From Arthrobacter castelli DSM 16402 (GTDB lineage Bacteria > Actinomycetota > Actinomycetes > Actinomycetales > Micrococcaceae): a stretch of 64,000 nt of DNA. The DNA is taken from positions 62,001 through 126,000 of the forward strand of contig NZ_AUMN01000009.1 in assembly GCF_000430705.1 (NCBI RefSeq), in the 5' to 3' direction. Positions 27,471-35,149 of the stretch are shown in pieces. The notes beneath the pieces were generated by a model, which was not told where the DNA came from, searched no databases, and saw nothing but the letters and a program-made list of their open reading frames with translations. Each line of letters starts with the position of its first letter. Position 1 is the stretch's first letter. The position numbers and the translations under genes were made by a program.

Positions 27471-28766
27471 CTATTCGTCACTGTCCCGGGGCCCCTCGTG
27501 ACCTTCGCCGCCTGAAAGTCCCGCGCTGCCGGGACCGGCAGGCCCGGCTCGGCCCGGCCGGTCCCGGGATAGAAGGCGTGCCGGTTGCAGGTTGTCCTGC
27601 CCGTATTTGCTGTTGATCCGATCCAGTGCTTCCTCTGCCGCACGCCAGTTGTCATCCCGGCCGTCGATAGTCAACTGGTCCATAGAATCAGCGGAGTTTT
27701 CCAGTGACTCCGCCCGCAACCCGATCAGCCGAACACTCATGGGGCGATTGCCTAACGCAGTGAGCAACGACGCAGCCGCGCTGTACATCAGGTGTGCGCT
27801 GTCCACCGGTTCCACCAACGTTTTGGACCGGGTGAGGGTGCTGAAGTCCGAGTAGCGGATCTTGATGGAGACTGTGCGGCATTTCACCCCGGCCGACCGC
27901 AGCCGGGACGCTGTTCGGTGCGCCAGCCGCAGCAATTCCGCGCGGAGCGCTTCGTCGGATGCCACATCATCGCCAAATGTTTCTTCAGCGCCTATGCTCT
28001 TTTCTTCCCTGATAGGAGTCACAGCACGTTCGTCGACTCCCCATGAGAGACGGTGGACGTGCTCACCGGCGGAACCCAGCGCCCGCCTCAGTGCACCCAC
28101 CGGCGTCGAGGCCACATCAGCGATAGTGGAGATCCCCAGCCTGGATAACGATTGTTGGGTTTTGGCGCCCACCCCCCACAGCGCGGAGACGGGCAACGAG
28201 TGCAGATACGCCACTGTTTCATTGCGCGGGATGACCAGCAGCCCATCCGGTTTTGCCCTGGTGGAAGCGATTTTGGCCACGAATTTGCTGGATGCAATCC
28301 CCACCGAAGCCGTCATCCCCAATTCAGCGGCCACCCGACGACGGATCATTTCACCGATATCCCTCGGCGAACCCAGCCGACGTGTTGCACCCCGTACGTC
28401 GATGAATGCCTCATCAACGCTGAGCGGCTCCACCAAGTCTGTGATTTCGGAGAAGATGGCCATGACCCGTGTGGAAGCCTGCCGGTATTTGTCTTGATGC
28501 GGCTCCACGATGACCGCCTGAGGGCACAACCGGCGTGCAGTCGCCATCGGCATCGCGGACCTGACACCGTAGTCCCTGGCTTCGTAAGAAGCGGACAGCA
28601 CTACCGAACGGTTCGACTCGGAGCCGACGATCACCGGAATTCCGCGGAGGCCGGGGGCGTCGAGCAGCTCCACTGACACGAAGAACGCGTCCATATCGAC
28701 ATGCAGTACGGTGCTGTCCAGGCCCTGCCCCGCCGCCGGAACTGACTCGCCGGTTGACGGATACAT
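27471..28766 (-). CDS. dinB: DNA polymerase IV (Y-family translesion polymerase)
   Basis: DinB copies across damaged bases with low fidelity and no proofreading. The 431-residue protein has both catalytic motifs, HVDMDAFF (Asp24, Asp26) and SVDEAF (Asp118, Glu119), the steric region YEARDYGVRSAMP, helix-hairpin-helix segments (ALWGVGAKTQQSLSRLGI) and the little-finger domain. I chose ATG 28766 (MYPSTGESVP) because it places the first motif at the normal distance. A Gly/Pro/Arg-rich tail of about 30 residues ends the protein in place of a clear beta-clamp motif. It is transcribed away from the lipoprotein gene on its left flank. Confidence 0.94.
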   Translation of the reverse strand: MYPSTGESVPAAGQGLDSTVLHVDMDAFFVSVELLDAPGLRGIPVIVGSESNRSVVLSASYEARDYGVRSAMPMATARRLCPQAVIVEPHQDKYRQASTRVMAIFSEITDLVEPLSVDEAFIDVRGATRRLGSPRDIGEMIRRRVAAELGMTASVGIASSKFVAKIASTRAKPDGLLVIPRNETVAYLHSLPVSALWGVGAKTQQSLSRLGISTIADVASTPVGALRRALGSAGEHVHRLSWGVDERAVTPIREEKSIGAEETFGDDVASDEALRAELLRLAHRTASRLRSAGVKCRTVSIKIRYSDFSTLTRSKTLVEPVDSAHLMYSAAASLLTALGNRPMSVRLIGLRAESLENSADSMDQLTIDGRDDNWRAAEEALDRINSKYGQDNLQPARLLSRDRPGRAGPAGPGSAGLSGGEGHEGPRDSDE

Positions 28767-28950
28767 CACTGTCCCATGGTATGCCGGGTATCGCCGGCTT
28801 AGCGGTGCGTCCGACACACACACCACCGCTGGCTTCGCTGTGCGTCCTGCACTCACGGCACCGTTGGCCTGTCGGCAACGGGCGACGGTCTCCGGCTCAC
28901 TGGCTAAGATGGAATCCGTGCCCACACAGCATCTACTACAAGGAGCGCGG

Positions 28951-29508
28951 TTGCTTTCCAAGAGCACGAGGCCACAAAACACCGCATTGCGGACCGCTCT
29001 GCGGGTTTCAGCGGCGCTGTCAGTGCTGCTGGCCTCAGCGGGGTGCACCGACTCCACGGAGCAGCGGGAGCCATCGCGGGTGACAAAGCCACCCGCTCAA
29101 TCCCTGACGCCGACACCAGCACCGCAACTGGCTGAGCCCGGCCCGGCGTCCCGGGCAGCTCCAACTCCGGGCGAACTGCCCAAGGACTTTCCGCAGGAAC
29201 TGATTCCGCTGATGGACAACGCCGGGGTTGTTGTCTCCGACGTTGAAACTGCCAACGATACGATTTCCCTCTCACTCGTTGCCGAAACGGATGCCTCCCG
29301 CAAGTCGGTTCTGAACTTCTATGACAAGAAACTGAAAAACCACAAATTCCAACCATTGGAGAGCACCACCGCCCAGGGCGCCGCATCCAGGACTTATACC
29401 CGCGGTGAAGGAACGGAAACAGTCAACATCTCCGTTGTCAAAAGCGGATCCACATCCACCATTACCATCGGCGCTCACCTGTCGGCCGAGTCTGTCGACA
29501 GCCGATGA
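28951..29508 (+). CDS. Putative lipoprotein, coupled to polyprenyl synthase
   Basis: A 185-residue exported lipoprotein of unknown function. From a TTG start at 28951 (preceded by AAGGAGCGCGG, an ideal ribosome binding site) the protein has a basic N terminus, a hydrophobic core and the lipobox LLASAGC with Cys32 as the lipidated residue. A Pro/Ala-rich linker follows. The mature domain (from about residue 70) contains DNAGVVVSDVETANDTISLSL and a repeat of beta-strand-like segments. An ATG at 28909 is also in frame but would bury the signal peptide 46 residues in. The stop overlaps the start of the next gene (ATGATGA region). Confidence 0.75.
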   Translation: MLSKSTRPQNTALRTALRVSAALSVLLASAGCTDSTEQREPSRVTKPPAQSLTPTPAPQLAEPGPASRAAPTPGELPKDFPQELIPLMDNAGVVVSDVETANDTISLSLVAETDASRKSVLNFYDKKLKNHKFQPLESTTAQGAASRTYTRGEGTETVNISVVKSGSTSTITIGAHLSAESVDSR

Positions 29509-30752
29509 TGGATTCGCTGCACCCAAAGCCGGCATCGGACCTTCCCCGAGCCGCCGACGTCGGACAACCATCGCGGCCGTTTGGGAACGAGCGCCAATCT
29601 GCCGCACAACAATCTGCCGCTGATAAAAGTCAGCAACGGTACGCCCAGGCAGTTGGAGACCGGATTGCCGGTTTCCTCGCTTCGCGACGCGACGAACTCT
29701 CGAAGATTTCACCAGACGTTGTGGAACTGATCGACGCCATCTCGGACTTGGCCGCAGGCGGCAAGCGGATGCGCGCCAGCTTGTGCTATTGGGGGTTCCG
29801 CGGTGCGGGAGGATCACCGGAATCGGAACGAATCATTTCCGCCGGCGCTGCCCTTGAACTCTTCCAGTCTGCTGCGCTGATCCATGACGACATCATCGAT
29901 AACTCCGACACTCGTCGCGGTGCTCCGAGTGTCCATCGCCGCTTCAGCGCTCTTCATGACCGGAGTGGTTGGTCCCTCAACCCTGATCGATTTGGCAGAG
30001 CAGCGGCCATACTGGCCGGGGACATGTGCCTATCCTTTAGCGAGGAACTGTTTGCGTTCGCCACGATGGAAAGCGTCGACGACGGTACCAGCGCCCCGGC
30101 TCAACGCGAAGGCCGCAAGACTATACACGGGCAGGGGCCCAGACGGGCACGGGCCATCTTTGACCGCATGCGTGCAGAAGTGATGGCCGGGCAGTATCTG
30201 GATGTCCTGGAGGAGTCCGCCGGCCCGGTGCGATCTGCCGAGGGGGCGGTTGACCGGGCCCGCGCGATCATTCAGTTCAAATCGGCAAAGTATTCGACGG
30301 AACGCCCGTTGGTGCTCGGCGGAGCCCTGGCAGGAGCGGATGACCAACTGCTCGAACAGTTCTCGCGCTTCGCGCTGCCGCTGGGTGAAGCATTCCAACT
30401 GCGCGATGACGTCCTTGGGGTCTACGGCGATCCGGATAAAACCGGAAAACCCGCCGGCGACGACCTCCGCGAAGGAAAACGTACGGTTTTGACTGGATAC
30501 ACCCTGCAACTGGCACCGTCGGAACAGGCGGCCCTTCTCGAGGACAACCTCGGAAACCCGGAACTGACCACGGATCAAGTTGTCGAGCTACGTCGCATTA
30601 TGGTCGAGTGCGGTGCGTTGGCTGCCACGGAGAACCTAATTGATGGACTGTCCGACCAGGCATTTGGTGCCTTGGAGTCCTTGGACGTCGAACCCGCAGT
30701 TCGCACTTCCCTGGCGAGCATCGGACGGGCTGCCATCCGGCGGATTTCTTAG
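29505..30752 (+). CDS. Polyprenyl diphosphate synthase (IdsA-like)
   Basis: A 415-residue trans-isoprenyl diphosphate synthase that condenses IPP with an allylic diphosphate to make a C20 or longer chain. The first aspartate-rich motif is HDDIIDNSDTRRG (Asp128, Asp129, Asp132). The second is LRDDVLGVYGD, with Gly in place of the last Asp, a variant usual in actinobacterial IdsA-type enzymes. GKRMR and the FKSAKYSTERPLVLGG segment are also present. The start overlaps the lipoprotein stop. In M. tuberculosis idsA2 (Rv2173) holds the equivalent position near pknL and aroG. Chain length cannot be read from the sequence alone. Confidence 0.92.
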   Translation: MMDSLHPKPASDLPRAADVGQPSRPFGNERQSAAQQSAADKSQQRYAQAVGDRIAGFLASRRDELSKISPDVVELIDAISDLAAGGKRMRASLCYWGFRGAGGSPESERIISAGAALELFQSAALIHDDIIDNSDTRRGAPSVHRRFSALHDRSGWSLNPDRFGRAAAILAGDMCLSFSEELFAFATMESVDDGTSAPAQREGRKTIHGQGPRRARAIFDRMRAEVMAGQYLDVLEESAGPVRSAEGAVDRARAIIQFKSAKYSTERPLVLGGALAGADDQLLEQFSRFALPLGEAFQLRDDVLGVYGDPDKTGKPAGDDLREGKRTVLTGYTLQLAPSEQAALLEDNLGNPELTTDQVVELRRIMVECGALAATENLIDGLSDQAFGALESLDVEPAVRTSLASIGRAAIRRIS

Positions 30753-30786
30753 ACACCAGGCGCGTCTGACATCCGTACCTGCGCTA

Positions 30787-32679
30787 TCAGAATGGCGGGG
30801 GCTCGTTGGGATCGTTGGGTGGCTTCGCCGGTTTTGCCGGTGCGTTGTCCGTCCTGGCGCAGTTTTCTGGCTGGTGTTTGGCTTTGTTGAGCAGGGTGGC
30901 GATGTCGGGGGCGGGTCGCATCTCCGGTAGTGGGCCTTCGGGAGTGTTGGAGTATTTCCTGCCTGCCGGTGAGGTCCAGTCCACTCTGCCGTCGCGGTGC
31001 TGGATATCCCGCCAGAGTCCCGCGGTCTTGAGGGCATGGCCGGGTTTGCATAGTGGTTTCAGATTCGTCAGTTCGGTTTGCCCTGTCGGGTATGGGACAG
31101 TGTGGTCGAGGTCGCAGTGACGGGCGGCTTTGTTGCACCCGTACCCGCGGCAGGTGCGGTCGCGCAGCCGGACCATTTTTTGCAGGTCTTTGGGCACCGC
31201 GTAGCTGTCCCGCCCGTACGACAGCGGCGCCCCCGTCTCCGGATGCGTGAGTAACCGCTTGAACGACGGGGCGTTCGCGGCCAATTGTTTGGCGGTGTCC
31301 TCATCGATGGGACCGTACCCTTCCAGATCGGCCGGCTCATCCGATAACCCCATCAGGGTCAACACCGGCACCACCACCAGCACCTCAGCCTTAATCCCGG
31401 CATAATTGGGGATCCGACCCGAACCCGGCGGATCAACACCGGCAGGCGGATCAACACCGCCGGGTGTTCCGGCACCACCGGGGCCGGCCGATCCGGTGCT
31501 TCCGGCTGTCCCGGGCCCGGCACCACCGGCCGAACCGGGTACTGAACCACCAGTTCCGGCTGCCCCGGCTACTCCGGGTGTTCCGGCGGCTCCGGCTATT
31601 CCGGGTGCGGCGGGCCCGGTCGGGACCCCCGGTGGCGGATTTGTGCCGTAGAACCCATCGTTGGCACTGCCGGACAGGGCCGCCGGTGGTAGTCCGGTGC
31701 CGGTGCCGGTATGGAGCAGGTCCGCAGCCACATCAGCCCGCAACTGGGCGAGATCACGTGGTTCTCCGGGGCCCTGTAACGAACGCGCCAATCCCGTCAG
31801 CCGGTTAAACGCCGCGGTGGCGGCCTCGGCCGGTAAATACATGCTCAGCCAGCACATCCCGTCCTCGACCGGCTCGAGGACCACCGTCCGATCGGCCGCG
31901 GCTTTTTCCTTGCGCCGCTTGATCGTCTCCGGGTGCGAGCGTTCCCGCACCCTGCGTGCCTTCGCCGCGACCAGGTGCCTCGCCCTCCCCGGAGCGAAGC
32001 CCACCATCTCCGCCTCAAAGTCCGCATACGCCTCACGCGGCAGGGACCCGCATTGATCGGCGATCACGTCGGCCTGATCCGGATGCAACACCCCCTGCGC
32101 CAGAGCGTCCAACGTGGCCGGCAGGCCGGTCGTGAGCAGGTGACTGTGTCCGATGAGTTTGTCCGTCGCCCGCTTCGACAAGTCCAGCACCGTGCCGATC
32201 TCCGACTCGGCGACCATGGACGCCAACTGGTCAGCATCGGGACCCGCCGGCGGCAGGTGCTCTTCCTCACCGACCCGGTCCCCGGCCGTGGCACACACCC
32301 GGGAGACGGCTTTAGCTTTGAGGGCCTCGGCGGCCGAGACAAGCTTGGACGCCTCGTCCAGCAGATTCACCGCCTGCCGATAATCCAACGCTTCAGGATC
32401 CAGGCGGGTCAGCCCGTTGATAATGCCCCGAGCCAGCACCGGCTTGTCCTTAAACCCCGCGCCACGAACCACGTCACGTTCCAAAAACAACGTCACCAAC
32501 AACGGCTCAAACACAGACTCACCACCAGCACCACCAGCACCAGCACCCGCGTCACCAGAGGCACCCGCAGCGGCGTCGTCAAAGGCACTGCGGCCCTTGG
32601 CAGCGCCGGCACCAGCAGCACCGGCGCCAGCACCCTGCCGGCCACCGCCGTCGTCGTCAACACCCACTCGAACCGTCAT
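30787..32679 (-). CDS. DUF222/HNH endonuclease-type protein
   Basis: A 630-residue protein with the DUF222 domain followed by a C-terminal HNH nuclease motif. DUF222 covers about residues 55-330 with LDPEALDYRQAVNLLDEA, ARHLVAAKARRVRERSHPE and EPVEDGMCWLSMYLPAE. The HNH part reads CRGYGCNKAARHCDLDH...NLKPLCKPGH. A Gly/Pro/Ala/Thr-rich segment of about 80 residues separates them. Such proteins are abundant and multi-copy in Actinobacteria and their role is not established. Many are viewed as mobile-element or repair related. The start is ATG 32679 (MTVRVGVDDD). The N terminus is also low in complexity. Confidence 0.88.
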   Translation of the reverse strand: MTVRVGVDDDGGGRQGAGAGAAGAGAAKGRSAFDDAAAGASGDAGAGAGGAGGESVFEPLLVTLFLERDVVRGAGFKDKPVLARGIINGLTRLDPEALDYRQAVNLLDEASKLVSAAEALKAKAVSRVCATAGDRVGEEEHLPPAGPDADQLASMVAESEIGTVLDLSKRATDKLIGHSHLLTTGLPATLDALAQGVLHPDQADVIADQCGSLPREAYADFEAEMVGFAPGRARHLVAAKARRVRERSHPETIKRRKEKAAADRTVVLEPVEDGMCWLSMYLPAEAATAAFNRLTGLARSLQGPGEPRDLAQLRADVAADLLHTGTGTGLPPAALSGSANDGFYGTNPPPGVPTGPAAPGIAGAAGTPGVAGAAGTGGSVPGSAGGAGPGTAGSTGSAGPGGAGTPGGVDPPAGVDPPGSGRIPNYAGIKAEVLVVVPVLTLMGLSDEPADLEGYGPIDEDTAKQLAANAPSFKRLLTHPETGAPLSYGRDSYAVPKDLQKMVRLRDRTCRGYGCNKAARHCDLDHTVPYPTGQTELTNLKPLCKPGHALKTAGLWRDIQHRDGRVDWTSPAGRKYSNTPEGPLPEMRPAPDIATLLNKAKHQPENCARTDNAPAKPAKPPNDPNEPPPF

Positions 32680-32838
32680 AAAAATAGTCAACCATCGAGC
32701 ACCGACAGTTTTAGAAGAATCAGGCCCGAAAAAATAGCAAGCAGATAACGAAACAATAACGAAGGTGGGGTTGAGGCCCGCGCTTACGCACACCAACCCA
32801 ACGCTGCGGGGCCCAGCCGCGCAGCGGCAGTGGAGTGC

Positions 32839-33270
32839 CTACCAGGCGAGGGCTTGCGCCCGCCGCCGGATCTCCCTTTTACGGCCCGCGCGCAACGCGT
32901 CAATAGGCCTGCCCGGAAGGGAATCGTCAGCAGTAAACAGCCACCGGAGCATTTCCTCGTCGTCATATCCTGCATCGGAGAGGACGATAACTGTGCCTTT
33001 CAGGTTTTCCAGCACATGCCCGTCAATAAGGAACTCCGACGGAACGCAGCGTATTTTACGTTCTCCGATCCGCACCGCGACCAGCGCCCGCTCATCCAGC
33101 AGGCTATGGACCTTATTAATCGGCAATTCAAGCCGTTCACTTACATCGGGCAGAGTGAGCCAATCATCGATCAGCGTTTCAAGTTCGTTCACGGCATTAA
33201 GCGTGCCATGCCGCAGCCATTCGTTCATAGCCCATACCATGCAGTCCCTCGATGACGCGCCGAAAGTCAT
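32839..33270 (-). CDS. Rv2175c-like winged-helix DNA-binding protein
   Basis: A 143-residue protein matching the mycobacterial Rv2175c family. The helix-turn-helix region is DWLTLPDVSERLELPINKVHSLLDERALVAVRIGERK. The C-terminal half carries the family hallmarks LSDAGYDDEEMLRWLFTADDSL and GRPIDALRAGRKREIRRRAQALAW. In M. tuberculosis Rv2175c is phosphorylated by PknL, which lowers its DNA binding, and the two genes are neighbours. A PknL-like kinase lies 1.9 kb away here on the other strand. The start is uncertain. ATG 33270 has a GGA upstream; ATG 33228 and GTG 33192 are alternatives. Confidence 0.85.
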   Translation of the reverse strand: MTFGASSRDCMVWAMNEWLRHGTLNAVNELETLIDDWLTLPDVSERLELPINKVHSLLDERALVAVRIGERKIRCVPSEFLIDGHVLENLKGTVIVLSDAGYDDEEMLRWLFTADDSLPGRPIDALRAGRKREIRRRAQALAW

Positions 33271-33295
33271 AAAGTTCCACGAAATGCTTCCGCTC

Positions 33296-33323
33296 TTGTG
33301 CTATGTGAAAATTCGTGTAAATT
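33296..33323 (+). promoter_or_regulatory. Possible promoter of the LysM transglycosylase gene
   Basis: TTGTGC (33296-33301) and TAAATT (33318-33323) are separated by 16 bases on the plus strand, about 110 bases before the ATG. The downstream leader is A/C-rich. I looked for a c-di-AMP (ydaO-type) riboswitch, which often precedes such genes in Actinobacteria, and saw no conserved core. Confidence 0.4.
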
Positions 33324-33433
33324 CGCAAGAGTCACATTCGAAACACCCGCATCAGCAACATCATTCGCCGCATGAGCAACAATGCAGTGCACTCCCCCGG
33401 GTGCCGAAAACAGACCAGACGAGGAACACATTT

Positions 33434-35065
33434 ATGAGCCCGCAACGCCAGTTGACGAATGATCAGCCGACGTCGAGCAATACAGTCTCCGGCAGTGGAA
33501 CACAGCGGAGCCGGAAATTCGGCTCCGCGATATCCACCGCCGCCATCCCGACAGTCGTCCTCTCATCCCTGGCGCTGGCACAGCCGGCCCAGGCTTCCCC
33601 GAGCGTCACAGTCCCCAAGTCGCTGCCGTCCGGAGTGGCCAATGCAGCCACCGCCGTCGGTCCTGCCCAAGGGGTCATCACACCTTCTTCGCTGGTTGCC
33701 ACGAAGGTTCCGTCAGCTACGACGACGTCCAGTAAGGCACCCTCGAGCTACACCGTGCAGTCAGGCGACACCATCACCAGCATCGCCGCGCAACACGGCA
33801 AGAGCGTCAGCGAGGTCCTGGAGATCAACGGCCTCCAGATGCGCTCAATCATTTACCCCGGACAAAAGATCACACTCGAATCGAATGGGAGCCACAGCGC
33901 GTCGAAGCAACAACGACACAATGAGAACGTCCCGGCTTCAAACAACAACGGGGCTTCCAAGGGCTCATCTTCGAGCTACACCGTCAAGGCCGGCGACACT
34001 ATCTCCAGCATCGCCGCACAACACGACAAAAGCATCAACGAAGTCCTCGAGGCCAACGGCCTCAACATGGGCTCCGTGATATATCCCGGACAGGAGATCA
34101 AACTCTCCGGATCCACGATCACCACCCAGGCGAACGACCACAAGGTCATCGGCCAGTCCGGCTCGAAACAGGAAAAGACGTCCGGCAGCTACACCGTCAA
34201 GGCCGGCGACACTATCTCCAGCATCGCCGCACAACACGGCAAAAGCATCAGCGAAGTCCTCGAGGCCAACGGCCTCAATATGGGCTCCGTGATCCACCCC
34301 GGGCAGAAAATCAAGCTCTCGGGCGCCAATGTCACCACCCAGGCGAACGACCGGAAGCTCATCGACCAGTCCGGATCGAAAAAGGGCGAGCCATCCGGCA
34401 AATACACCGTGAAGTCGGGAGATACCCTGGGGTCTATCGCCGCACGCCACGGTGTCAGCCTCAGTTCGCTGTTGAAGGCCAATAGCCTGAACCTGGGCAG
34501 CGTAATCCACCCGGGCAATAAGCTCGCGATCCCGGGGCAGGGCTCCCAGGACTCCGGGAAGGAGTCAAAGCCGAAGAATCTCGTGCCAAATACCTTCCTG
34601 CACTACACCTACCCCAAGCACGTCGTCGCCAAGGCGAATCAGAACAAGGCGGCCTTGCTGGAAGCGCCGGCTCCGTCCCAGGCGGAAATCAAGGACATGA
34701 TTGTCCAGACGGCGCGCAGCATGGGGGTTCCGCCGTCGTTGGCCCTTGCCCACGCCTACCAGGAGTCCGGGTTCAACCACCGCGCCGTGTCGCCGGCAAA
34801 CGCCATCGGCACCATGCAGGTGATTCCTGCCTCGGGCGAGTGGGCCTCCGAGCTGGTGGGCCGCCAGCTCAACCTGTTGGATCCGGCCGATAACATCACC
34901 GCCGGTGTGGCCATCATTGACGCCCTGCTTCGCACCACTGATTCCCGGTCCAAGGCGATCGGTTCCTACTACCAGGGACAGGCGGCCGTCGAAAAACATG
35001 GCCTCTACGACGACACCAAGAACTACGTGAAGTCCGTCAAGGCGTTGGAAAAGCAGTTCAGCTAA
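33434..35065 (+). CDS. Secreted LysM-repeat lytic transglycosylase
   Basis: A 543-residue exported cell wall enzyme. A basic region and hydrophobic stretch (about residues 27-54, ending AQPAQA) form a signal peptide. Four LysM peptidoglycan-binding repeats follow at about residues 105-149, 181-225, 252-296 and 323-367, each starting with YTV.(S/A)GDT. A C-terminal lysozyme-like transglycosylase domain (about 420-540) has the catalytic glutamate in AYQESGFNH (Glu444) and the AIGTMQV motif. Repeats 2 and 3 are nearly identical in DNA, indicating recent duplication or conversion. The ATG at 33434 has a GAGGAAC ribosome binding site. It would cleave glycan strands during growth or separation. Confidence 0.92.
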   Translation: MSPQRQLTNDQPTSSNTVSGSGTQRSRKFGSAISTAAIPTVVLSSLALAQPAQASPSVTVPKSLPSGVANAATAVGPAQGVITPSSLVATKVPSATTTSSKAPSSYTVQSGDTITSIAAQHGKSVSEVLEINGLQMRSIIYPGQKITLESNGSHSASKQQRHNENVPASNNNGASKGSSSSYTVKAGDTISSIAAQHDKSINEVLEANGLNMGSVIYPGQEIKLSGSTITTQANDHKVIGQSGSKQEKTSGSYTVKAGDTISSIAAQHGKSISEVLEANGLNMGSVIHPGQKIKLSGANVTTQANDRKLIDQSGSKKGEPSGKYTVKSGDTLGSIAARHGVSLSSLLKANSLNLGSVIHPGNKLAIPGQGSQDSGKESKPKNLVPNTFLHYTYPKHVVAKANQNKAALLEAPAPSQAEIKDMIVQTARSMGVPPSLALAHAYQESGFNHRAVSPANAIGTMQVIPASGEWASELVGRQLNLLDPADNITAGVAIIDALLRTTDSRSKAIGSYYQGQAAVEKHGLYDDTKNYVKSVKALEKQFS

Positions 35066-35090
35066 GACCCGCGCACCATCCGGCGGCGAA

Positions 35091-35125
35091 AGGGCCCGGA
35101 CCGGGTGTTGGTTCGGGCTCTTTCC
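35091..35125 (+). terminator. Hairpin terminator after the LysM gene
   Basis: Two 14-base arms (35091-35104 and 35112-35125) pair completely with two G-T wobbles around a seven-base loop. The 3' arm ends in CTCTTT, so the U-rich part lies at the stem base. It separates the LysM gene from the kinase gene, whose GTG is 25 bases further on. Confidence 0.65.
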
Positions 35126-35149
35126 TGCTGAAACCTCTAGGATCGAAGG

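Noticed and set aside
30787-32679. DUF222/HNH gene as evidence of a mobile element
   Set aside because: No terminal repeats, target duplications or transposase were found; such genes are common chromosomal members in Actinobacteria.
33324-33433. Possible c-di-AMP riboswitch before the LysM gene
   Set aside because: Such riboswitches precede many actinobacterial wall hydrolase genes, but the conserved core and pseudoknot sequences were not found.
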